A stretch of DNA of 64,000 nucleotides from Bulleidia extructa W1219 (GTDB taxonomy: Bacteria; Bacillota_I; Bacilli_A; Erysipelotrichales; Erysipelotrichaceae). The notes beneath the pieces are model-generated. The model worked only from the letters and a program-made list of their open reading frames with translations. It had not been told where the DNA came from and ran no database searches. The stretch is taken from positions 1 through 64,000 of the forward strand of contig NZ_ADFR01000014.1 in NCBI RefSeq assembly GCF_000177375.1, in the 5' to 3' direction. A program made the position numbers and the translations under genes. Below are positions 48,772 through 55,899 of the stretch, piece by piece. Position 1 is the first letter of the stretch, and each line of letters starts with the position of its first letter.

Positions 48772-49851
48772 ATGACTTATCCGAAATTTATTATTGATAA
48801 GAAGAAATTAAAAAATAATGCCAAAAATGTTTTAGGTATGTGCAATAAATTGGGAATTGAAGTTGTTGGAGTAGTAAAAGGGATAAACGGTCTTGAAGGC
48901 GTGATTAAAATATTGATTGATGCCGGGTTTAAAACTCTGGCTTCTTCTAGATTATCTCAATTAAGAAAAATAAAAGAAATTTCTCCAGGTATTTTAACGT
49001 ATGGATTGCGCATACCAATGCTAAGCGAGGTAGATGAACTTGTTTCGTGTGCGGATATCAGTTTAAATTCTTCTGTAGAAGTTTTAAGAGAATTAAATAG
49101 AGCCGCATTTCAGCAACATAAAAGACATAATGTCATTATAATGATTGAATGTGGTGATTTACGAGAAGGAATATTTGACGAAGAGGAGCTTTTGAATACA
49201 GCGATTGAAGTGGAAAAAGAACTAAGTAATTTACACTTATTAGGAATTGGAACAAATCTAGGATGTTATGGATCCATTATGCCTACTCCGGAAAAAATGT
49301 TAGAACTGATTTCAAAAGCCGATAAGGTCAGTGAAGCCATTGGTCGCAAGATTGAAGTTGTATCCGGAGGGGCCTCTACAAGTCTTCCTTTGGTGGGAAA
49401 ACAGATAATGCCAAAAGGGATTAATCAGTTAAGGATCGGGGATGCTTTATATATAAGTGATTTAGATGATTGCTTTCAGTATAAGGTATTCTCTGATGAA
49501 GATGAGGCCTTTACTTTACAAGCAGAAATCGTTGAACTGAAAGATAAACCTAGCCATCCAATCGGGACAATTGCGGTGGACGCATTTGGTAATAAAAAAG
49601 AATACGTGGATAAAGGGATACGCCGTAGGGCATTAATTGCGGTCGGAAAGCAGGATCTAGGAGATTGTTTCCATTTGCGCCCTTTGGATAAACGTATTGA
49701 GATTATTGGTGGAAGCAGTGATCACACCATTTTGGATATTACGGAATGCAAAAATAGGTATTGTTTGGGAGATATAATCAGCTTTCATGTCATGTATGAA
49801 AATTTATTGATGCTGAGTCAGTCTGAGTATGTAGAAAAAGAATACATTTAA
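48772..49851 (+). CDS. Ornithine racemase-like (alanine racemase-family) PLP enzyme
   Basis: ATG 48772, eight bases after AGAAGG, gives 359 residues. The N-terminal TIM barrel carries the PLP lysine K36 in VVGVVKGINGL and the phosphate-binding SGGASTSLPL segment, followed by QLRIGDALYISDLDD. These features fit the ornithine racemase (Orr)/YhfX-type subgroup of fold III PLP enzymes more than Alr. It would interconvert L- and D-ornithine or another amino acid. Its place between the ArcD-like antiporter and the second hydrolase supports ornithine as substrate. Confidence 0.75.
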   Translation: MTYPKFIIDKKKLKNNAKNVLGMCNKLGIEVVGVVKGINGLEGVIKILIDAGFKTLASSRLSQLRKIKEISPGILTYGLRIPMLSEVDELVSCADISLNSSVEVLRELNRAAFQQHKRHNVIIMIECGDLREGIFDEEELLNTAIEVEKELSNLHLLGIGTNLGCYGSIMPTPEKMLELISKADKVSEAIGRKIEVVSGGASTSLPLVGKQIMPKGINQLRIGDALYISDLDDCFQYKVFSDEDEAFTLQAEIVELKDKPSHPIGTIAVDAFGNKKEYVDKGIRRRALIAVGKQDLGDCFHLRPLDKRIEIIGGSSDHTILDITECKNRYCLGDIISFHVMYENLLMLSQSEYVEKEYI

Positions 49852-49878
49852 TTTTTAAAAAATATTTAGGAGGTGAGT

Positions 49879-50658
49879 ATGCTCAAATTCAAAAATGCGA
49901 TTGTTAGAAAACCTTGTCAAGCAATGATTGAAGGAATTAGTACTGGGATGTTCAGCCATGATAGACCGGTTTATGAAAAAGCGATCAATCAACATGCGGA
50001 ATACGTTAAAGCAATGGAAAGTTTAGGTGTGAAAGTATGCGTTCTTGAATCTTTAGAACAATATCCAGACTCTTGCTTTGTCGAGGATCCGGCTGTGGTT
50101 TTAAAAGAATGTGCGATTATTACTAATTCACCAAAGGAAACAAGAAATGGAGAAAAATTAGAAATTGAACCGGTTATCAGAAAATTTTATAACAATGATC
50201 AAATTTATCATATTGAATCTCCGGGAACTATGGAAGGTGGAGATGTTATGTTGGTAGATAAACATTTTTATATCGGATTATCTGATCGTACTAATATAGC
50301 AGGGGCAAAACAGTTTGATGAAATTGTTTCGAAATTTGGATATACTTCTTCAACAATACCTGTGACAGAAGGATTGCATTTGAAGGATTTTGTAATTTAT
50401 CTTGAAAATAATAATATGTTGGTCAGTGCAAAAATGAACGAAGTTCCGGAGTTTCAAAAATTTAACAGATTTGTTGTACCAACAGAAGAGATGTATGCCA
50501 TCAATAGTTTATATATAAATGGAACAATTTTGGTTCCTGATGGATATCCAAAGACATTAGAGCATATTCAAAACTTGGGATATCCAATTCGAGTAGTCAA
50601 TACTGATGAATTCAAAAAAATTGATGGAAGTTTGACTTGCTTGTCATTGCGTTTTTAA
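49879..50658 (+). CDS. DDAH/arginine-deiminase-like hydrolase, copy 2
   Basis: ATG 49879 lies 5 bases after a perfect AGGAGG. The 259-residue product is clearly paralogous to copy 1 and keeps PDSCFVEDPAV, EGGDVMLVDKHFYIGLSDRT, the His segment LHLKDFVIYLENNN and the terminal nucleophile Cys in SLTCLSLRF. Differences around the substrate pocket (PAVVLKEC in place of TALCTDKC; GTMEGGD in place of GMVEPGD) suggest another substrate, for example citrulline (CtlX-like) as against arginine. This is a proposal from context. Confidence 0.85.
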   Translation: MLKFKNAIVRKPCQAMIEGISTGMFSHDRPVYEKAINQHAEYVKAMESLGVKVCVLESLEQYPDSCFVEDPAVVLKECAIITNSPKETRNGEKLEIEPVIRKFYNNDQIYHIESPGTMEGGDVMLVDKHFYIGLSDRTNIAGAKQFDEIVSKFGYTSSTIPVTEGLHLKDFVIYLENNNMLVSAKMNEVPEFQKFNRFVVPTEEMYAINSLYINGTILVPDGYPKTLEHIQNLGYPIRVVNTDEFKKIDGSLTCLSLRF

Positions 50659-50707
50659 GAAGTAGGTATAGAACAGGTTTCAGAATCATGCAGAAGTAAA
50701 TGTAAAG

Positions 50708-50738
50708 AAGACCAGGATGGAAAACTGGTCTTTCTTCT
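50708..50738 (+). terminator. Terminator of the hydrolase-antiporter-racemase cluster
   Basis: A perfect 8-base stem AAGACCAG/CTGGTCTT is followed by TCTTCTTAATT. It separates the cluster from convergent trpS. Confidence 0.8.
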
Positions 50739-50759
50739 TAATTATGAAAAGAAGTATGT

Positions 50760-51758
50760 CTACTTCTTAAATTGAATGGTCATGCCCATCTTTTTTTGGA
50801 CTTTTTCAAGTTGCTTATTGGCAAGATGATTCGCTTTCTTCGCTCCTTCTTTTAGAATTTCCTCCACACAACCTTCTGCTTCAATGCGTTTGTAGTTGGC
50901 TTGGATCATTTCTAATTCACGAGAAACACGATCCGCAACGGCTTTCTTAAAATCGCCATATCCTTTTCCTTCAAATTCTTTTTCAATGTCTACCATTGGT
51001 TGATTCTGATTTAAGGAAGAGTAAATCTGCATCAAATTAGAAATTCCCGGTTGATTTTCAGGATCATAATGCACTTTGGCAACCATGTCAGTAACCGCTG
51101 ACATAATTTTTTTACGAGCTACTGCTGGATCATCTAATAAATAAATAATGCCTTTTTCACCATCATCTGATTTTGACATTTTTTTCTTTGGATTTTGTAA
51201 AGACATGATACGAGCCCCTACTTTTGGTACCATCGGTTCAGGAATTTGAAAATCGCAACCATATTTATGATTCATGCGTTCTGCTAAATCACGTGTTAAT
51301 TCCACATGTTGCTTTTGATCATCACCTACCGGTACATAATCGGCTCCATACAATAAAATATCAGCCGCCATCAAAGAAGGGTAAGTGTAAATACCACCGG
51401 TTAAAGAAGTTTCCCCCTTGGCTTGTTTATCTTTAAATTGGGTCATTCGATTTAGTTCTCCCAGATAAGTGTTACTTGCCATGATAAAGCCAAGCTGAGC
51501 ATGAGCCGGTACGTCGGTTTGTAAGAAAATGGTTGATTTTTTTGGATCAAGACCACAAGCTAAATATAATAAAATACAATCTCTCAAGTTTTTTTTCAGG
51601 ATTTTGGGATCTTGGGGTACAGTAATGCAATGTAAATTAGCAATGAAAACAAACATTTCATAGTCGTTTTGTAGCTGTACAAAATTCTTTAAAGCACCAA
51701 TATAATTACCTAAATGGATTTGTCCTGTTGGCTTAATTCCACTCAACATTTTTTTCAT
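50760..51758 (-). CDS. trpS: Tryptophan--tRNA ligase
   Basis: The ATG at 51758 with GAGGTG upstream gives 332 residues, the normal length; the upstream in-frame ATG would add an unrelated 27-residue leader. Class I motifs are SGIKPTGQIHLGNYIGAL and KKKMSKSDDG, plus the TrpRS segment IYTYPSLMAADILLYGADYV. It is divergent from spx. A minus-strand promoter TTGAGA-17-CAAAAT can be drawn in the shared region. Confidence 0.96.
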   Translation of the reverse strand: MKKMLSGIKPTGQIHLGNYIGALKNFVQLQNDYEMFVFIANLHCITVPQDPKILKKNLRDCILLYLACGLDPKKSTIFLQTDVPAHAQLGFIMASNTYLGELNRMTQFKDKQAKGETSLTGGIYTYPSLMAADILLYGADYVPVGDDQKQHVELTRDLAERMNHKYGCDFQIPEPMVPKVGARIMSLQNPKKKMSKSDDGEKGIIYLLDDPAVARKKIMSAVTDMVAKVHYDPENQPGISNLMQIYSSLNQNQPMVDIEKEFEGKGYGDFKKAVADRVSRELEMIQANYKRIEAEGCVEEILKEGAKKANHLANKQLEKVQKKMGMTIQFKK

Positions 51759-51824
51759 AAAACACCTCAATTCTTTCTCTATTTTGCCACAAGGGAAGAT
51801 ATTTCTCAATGAGGTAAATAATGC

Positions 51825-51830
51825 TATAAT
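51825..51830 (+). promoter_or_regulatory. Extended -10 promoter of spx
   Basis: TGCTATAAT holds a perfect -10 (51825-51830) with the TG extension, 22 bases before the spx ATG. The -35 is weak. Confidence 0.6.
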
Positions 51831-51852
51831 GGTCTTCACAAGGAGGTGAATT

Positions 51853-52299
51853 ATGATTGTTGTTTATACATCGCCAGGTTGTGCCAGTTGTCGAAAAGTA
51901 AAAGCTTGGCTCAATGAACGTCACTTACCTTTTATAGAAAAAAACATTTTCAAAACTTTATTAAATGATAATGAAATTAAACATTTACTCATGCGTTCCG
52001 AAAATGGTTCAGATGATATTATTTCAAAACGATCCAAGGTGATTCAAGAAACGAATTTGGATCTGGATTCTATGACAGTGGATGAATTGGTTCACTTTGT
52101 TAAAAAAAATCCTTCGGTTCTAAAACGTCCGATCATTATTTCGGAGAACAGTTTCCAAGTCGGTTATGATGAGGAAGAGATGGGGGTTTTTGTACCTAGA
52201 GAATTACGAAAATTTGCCCATGAGGCTTGTGGACCGGATTGTCCCAATTATAAGCTTTGTCAGAATGGGTTTGAAGATTTACGCAAACAAGCAAATTGA
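51853..52299 (+). CDS. spx: Transcriptional regulator Spx with an extended Cys-rich tail
   Basis: The 148-residue ArsC/Spx-family protein has the redox pair CASC (Cys10, Cys13), the segment RSENGSDDIISKRSK, and RPIIISENSFQVGYDEEEM, all typical of Spx, which binds the RNA polymerase alpha C-terminal domain during disulfide stress. Most Spx proteins have about 131 residues; here a tail with three further cysteines (CGPDCPNYKLC) follows. The AGGAGGTG site is strong. A terminator hairpin overlaps its stop codon. Confidence 0.9.
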   Translation: MIVVYTSPGCASCRKVKAWLNERHLPFIEKNIFKTLLNDNEIKHLLMRSENGSDDIISKRSKVIQETNLDLDSMTVDELVHFVKKNPSVLKRPIIISENSFQVGYDEEEMGVFVPRELRKFAHEACGPDCPNYKLCQNGFEDLRKQAN

Positions 52300-52317
52300 A
52301 GTTTTGCTTGTTTTTTA
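52285..52317 (+). terminator. Terminator overlapping the spx stop codon
   Basis: A perfect 11-base stem AAACAAGCAAA/TTTGCTTGTTT encloses the TGA stop in its loop and is followed by a T-run. Confidence 0.85.
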
Positions 52318-52321
52318 ATGC

Positions 52322-52327
52322 TATAAT
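52322..52327 (+). promoter_or_regulatory. Extended -10 promoter of mnmA
   Basis: TGCTATAAT starts right after the spx terminator. The ATG is only 8 bases after the hexamer, so the transcript should start at or within two bases of it. The AGGAG between them would lie at or before the transcript start. Confidence 0.55.
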
Positions 52328-52335
52328 AGGAGCGT

Positions 52336-53472
52336 ATGAAAATATTAGTAGGACTATCAGGCGGGGTGGATTCGGCCATTGCGGCTTATTTATTGCGGCA
52401 ACAAGGTCATGAAGTGACTTGTGCTTTTATGCGTAATTGGGATAGCGTAGCTAATGGTGATTTTTCCGGAAATCCAACATTGAATGATCCGGTTTGTTCA
52501 CAAGAATCGGATTATGCGGATGCTCAAGCGGTGGCGGATAAATTGGGATTGCCTTTATTACGAGTTGATTTTATTAAGGAATATTGGGATGATGTTTTTC
52601 AAACTTTTTTAAATGACTATAAAAAAGGTAGAACACCCAATCCGGATATTCTTTGTAATCGGTATATTAAGTTTGCGGAATTTATGAATTTTGCTCAAAA
52701 AAAAGGTTTTGAAACGGTGGCTACAGGGCATTATGTGAAATTAGGGTATGAAAATGGGCATGGTGTTTTAATGAAGGCTGATGATCGAAATAAAGATCAA
52801 TCGTATTTTTTAGCTGAAGTTCATCGAGAGGTGTTGGATCATGTGGTTTTTCCTTTGGCGGAAATTGAAAAGCCAAAAGTACGAGATATGGCCTTTGAAT
52901 TGGGATTATCCATTGCCAAAAAGAAAGATAGCACGGGCATTTGTTTTATTGGAGAAAGGAATTTCCGAGCTTTTTTAAGCAATTATTTGCCAATGAAGCC
53001 GGGTAAGATTATGAATATCGTGGAACAGAAGATTGTTGGGGAACATAAGGGTGTCCTTTATTATACGATTGGGCAACGGAAGGGTTTGGATATTGGCGGT
53101 ATTGGTCCTTTCTTTGTGGTAGGTAAAAATGTGGAAACCAATACTTTGTATGTTGTGGATCAAGAACATCGTTCTTGGCTGAGATCTGATTCTTGTTTGG
53201 TGACACATGTTAATTGGTTGGCAGATCGAATGTTTCCATTAAATGGAGGAGCTAAATTCCGTTATCGCCAACAAGATCAAGCTGTTACGATGGAAAAAGT
53301 GGATGAACAAACACTTTTATTGAAATATCCCCAAGGAGTAGAGGCTGTGACACCGGGACAAGAAGCGGTGCTTTATGATGGAAATGTGATGATTGCTGGT
53401 GGACAAATTGACGTTGTTTACCAAAACGGACAAGATTTAATGGCTTGGATTGATCGACAAGGAAAGTGTTAA
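52336..53472 (+). CDS. mnmA: tRNA-specific 2-thiouridylase MnmA
   Basis: The 378-residue enzyme thiolates U34 of tRNA-Lys, -Glu and -Gln. The PP-loop is VGLSGGVDSAIAAYLL, and the catalytic cysteines lie in NPDILCNRYIKF and STGICFIGERNF. The C-terminal beta-barrel is complete (FVVGKNVETNTLYVV). It has no cysteine desulfurase gene next to it. Transcription starts almost at the ATG. It slightly overlaps or abuts the recD2 gene. Confidence 0.96.
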   Translation: MKILVGLSGGVDSAIAAYLLRQQGHEVTCAFMRNWDSVANGDFSGNPTLNDPVCSQESDYADAQAVADKLGLPLLRVDFIKEYWDDVFQTFLNDYKKGRTPNPDILCNRYIKFAEFMNFAQKKGFETVATGHYVKLGYENGHGVLMKADDRNKDQSYFLAEVHREVLDHVVFPLAEIEKPKVRDMAFELGLSIAKKKDSTGICFIGERNFRAFLSNYLPMKPGKIMNIVEQKIVGEHKGVLYYTIGQRKGLDIGGIGPFFVVGKNVETNTLYVVDQEHRSWLRSDSCLVTHVNWLADRMFPLNGGAKFRYRQQDQAVTMEKVDEQTLLLKYPQGVEAVTPGQEAVLYDGNVMIAGGQIDVVYQNGQDLMAWIDRQGKC

Positions 53473-53477
53473 GTTTC

Positions 53478-55661
53478 ATGGATGATTTGGTGGTTTTAAC
53501 AGGTAAATTTAAGTATGTTCTCTTCCGTAATGAAGAGAATTTTTATACGGTAGCTAAATTTCATGATGATACTGAAAACAATCTATTAACCATTACCGGC
53601 TATTTTTCTTCCATAGAAGAAGAGATTGTTTATGAACTAAAAGGAATGTATTTAGATCATCCGAAGTATGGTTTGCAGTTTTCTTGTATAGAATCCAAAA
53701 AAATACCTCCTCAAGATAAAGAAAGCTATATCACGTACTTTAGTAGTGGAACATTTCCTTCTATTGGTAAAAAAACCGCCAAAAGAATTGTGGAAACATT
53801 GGGACTGGATGGCTTAGCAAAAATCAAAGAGGATCCCAATTGCTTAGACCTAGTTCCTTCTTTGACTCTTAAGCAAAAGAATTCCATTTTAGAAAATTTA
53901 GAAAAAGAAGAAGATGGTTTGGAAAAATTAATTCCATTATTAAGCATTGCAGGAATTGGTCAGACAAATCTTTTGAGTATTCATCGTTTTTATGGTAAAG
54001 ATGCCTTTGAAAAAGTATTGGAAAATCCCTATCGCTTAGTAGAAGATATTCAAGGAATTGGTTTTAAAATGGCAGATAAAATTGGTCAATATTTAGGCAT
54101 TGATAAAAAAGACGAAAGAAGAATTTATGCTTATATCCTTTCCTTAGTGGATAAAATGACCATGAATGGTGGTAATAGTTTTGTTGGTTATCAAGAATTA
54201 TTGGAACATTTTATACGATTGAGTCATTTAGAAGAAGCTATTTTTTCAAGTGTTTTCAATCAAATTTTATTTCATGGTTCTTTAGTTCAAGAAGACGATC
54301 GTATTTATTCTTTAGCGCAATATGAAGCCGAGGTTGGCATTGCGAATGTATTAAACCAATTTCCATTGGAAACATTAGAAGAGTATGAAACTAAGGAGTT
54401 ACAGGAAGAAATTCTTTCTTTGCAAAGAGAATTGGCCATTGTCTATGATGAAACACAAATTCAAGCGATTCATTATTTCTTTCAAGAGGATTTTGTTATT
54501 TTGACCGGTGGTCCGGGAACTGGGAAAACAACGTTGATACGAGCTTTTGTACAGTTATTTCGGCGTCTTTATCCGACCAGAAATGTGGTTTGTTGTGCTC
54601 CGACAGGAAGAGCAGCAAGACGTCTTAGTGAGGTGTCGGATACCAAAGCCACAACCATTCATTCTTTATTGCAATGGAACCTGGAGGCGAATGTTTTTCA
54701 GAAAAATGAAGAGGATCCGATTCAAGCGGATCTATTGATTATTGATGAGTTTTCTATGGTCGATCAGTGGTTGTTTTATCATATTTTACGAGCTTGCGGG
54801 CTTGTGAAAAAAATTTGTGTGATTGGTGATGAAGAACAATTGCCAAGCGTGGCGCCAGGGGCTATATTGAGGGATTTAATCGAGTCAAAGCGATTTGGAT
54901 ATCGCCAATTAACGCATATCTATCGTCAAAAAGAAGGATCGGAGGTCATTCGCTTAGCTTTGGATATTCGTCAAGAAAATCTGGATTTAATGAATTTTCA
55001 TGAAGATGTTCGATTTGAAGAGTGTGCGGTTAATGAAATCAGACCAAAGATTCAAAAGGAGATTCAAAAGGCACTTGATGAGGGATTAAGTTTTGAAGAT
55101 ATCCAAGTCATATCTCCAATGTACAATGGTACAGCTGGCATAGAAGCTTTAAATTCATCTTTGCAAGAGTTGTTGAATCCCCATAGTGACCATAAAAAAG
55201 AAATTCATCATGGTTCACGACTTTTTCGAGAAGGGGATAAGGTTCTTCAATTGAAAAATCAACCTGATGATGATGTGTATAACGGGGATATTGGTTTTAT
55301 TGAAGAGATCCGCATGGAAAATCCTAAACAACATGAATCTTTATCGGTCATTGTTTTATTTGGTGATCATTGTGTTGAATATTCGTATCAAAATTTGGAT
55401 AAACTGAATTTAGCGTATTGTATTTCAATTCATAAATCACAAGGTTCGGAATATCCAATGGTTATTGTGCCTATTTGTAGTCAACATCGCAGTATGTTAC
55501 GAAAACGATTACTCTATACAGCCATGACTCGTAGTTCAAAAAGATTATGGATTTTCGGATCGAAAGAGGAGTTTGAAAGAGGGATTCATTTATCAGAAAA
55601 AAATGTTCGAAAAACAACTTTAGTGCAAAGATTGACGCAACAAAATTCGTTTTTATGGTAG
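53478..55661 (+). CDS. recD2: ATP-dependent DNA helicase RecD2
   Basis: The 727-residue SF1B helicase has the N-terminal FRNEENFYTVAKF domain, HhH repeats (FPSIGKKTAKRIVETLG; IQGIGFKMADKIGQYLG), Walker A LTGGPGTGKTT near 342-352, DEFSMVD, and the C-terminal YCISIHKSQGSEYP and LYTAMTRSSKRL motifs. RecD2 (without RecBC) acts in mismatch and fork repair in Bacillota. ATG 53478 and GTG 53466 are both possible starts; the ATG fits homologue N-termini. The stop codon is part of the -10 box of the alaS leader. Confidence 0.94.
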   Translation: MDDLVVLTGKFKYVLFRNEENFYTVAKFHDDTENNLLTITGYFSSIEEEIVYELKGMYLDHPKYGLQFSCIESKKIPPQDKESYITYFSSGTFPSIGKKTAKRIVETLGLDGLAKIKEDPNCLDLVPSLTLKQKNSILENLEKEEDGLEKLIPLLSIAGIGQTNLLSIHRFYGKDAFEKVLENPYRLVEDIQGIGFKMADKIGQYLGIDKKDERRIYAYILSLVDKMTMNGGNSFVGYQELLEHFIRLSHLEEAIFSSVFNQILFHGSLVQEDDRIYSLAQYEAEVGIANVLNQFPLETLEEYETKELQEEILSLQRELAIVYDETQIQAIHYFFQEDFVILTGGPGTGKTTLIRAFVQLFRRLYPTRNVVCCAPTGRAARRLSEVSDTKATTIHSLLQWNLEANVFQKNEEDPIQADLLIIDEFSMVDQWLFYHILRACGLVKKICVIGDEEQLPSVAPGAILRDLIESKRFGYRQLTHIYRQKEGSEVIRLALDIRQENLDLMNFHEDVRFEECAVNEIRPKIQKEIQKALDEGLSFEDIQVISPMYNGTAGIEALNSSLQELLNPHSDHKKEIHHGSRLFREGDKVLQLKNQPDDDVYNGDIGFIEEIRMENPKQHESLSVIVLFGDHCVEYSYQNLDKLNLAYCISIHKSQGSEYPMVIVPICSQHRSMLRKRLLYTAMTRSSKRLWIFGSKEEFERGIHLSEKNVRKTTLVQRLTQQNSFLW

Positions 55662-55664
55662 AAT
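55659..55664 (+). promoter_or_regulatory. Extended -10 promoter of the alaS T-box transcript
   Basis: TGGTAGAAT (hexamer 55659-55664) overlaps the recD2 stop codon. TTGACG lies upstream at 55632-55637, but 21 bases away, so promoter activity may depend on the TG extension. Confidence 0.5.
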
Positions 55665-55679
55665 ATCCTTAAATCGAGG

Positions 55680-55885
55680 ATAGAGGATAAGTATTGATCT
55701 AAGGATGGAAAGAGAGTGGGGGAAAGCTGAAAACCCATCATTCTTAAGTTAAGAAAGCTCCCTCTTAGAGTATGAAAACATACCGTTGATCGCGTTATTG
55801 ATCGTTGAGTGTATTTATTCTTGTTAGAATAAGTGAATCAGGATGGTACCGCGCTAGACGTTCCTGTAAAAAGGAACTTTTTTTT
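55680..55885 (+). promoter_or_regulatory. T-box leader (tRNA-Ala) of alaS
   Basis: The leader contains the T-box sequence AGGATGGTACCGCG (55840-55853) followed by a terminator/antiterminator: stem GTTCCT/AGGAAC (55860-55877) and eight T residues. Stem I spans about 55705-55770, and a GCT alanine triplet at 55757-55759 on its 3' side is the likely specifier. Uncharged tRNA-Ala would pair with the specifier and the T-box, stabilise the antiterminator and allow alaS transcription. No other gene is present in this 238-base gap. Confidence 0.92.
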
Positions 55886-55899
55886 ATGGAGGAAAACAT

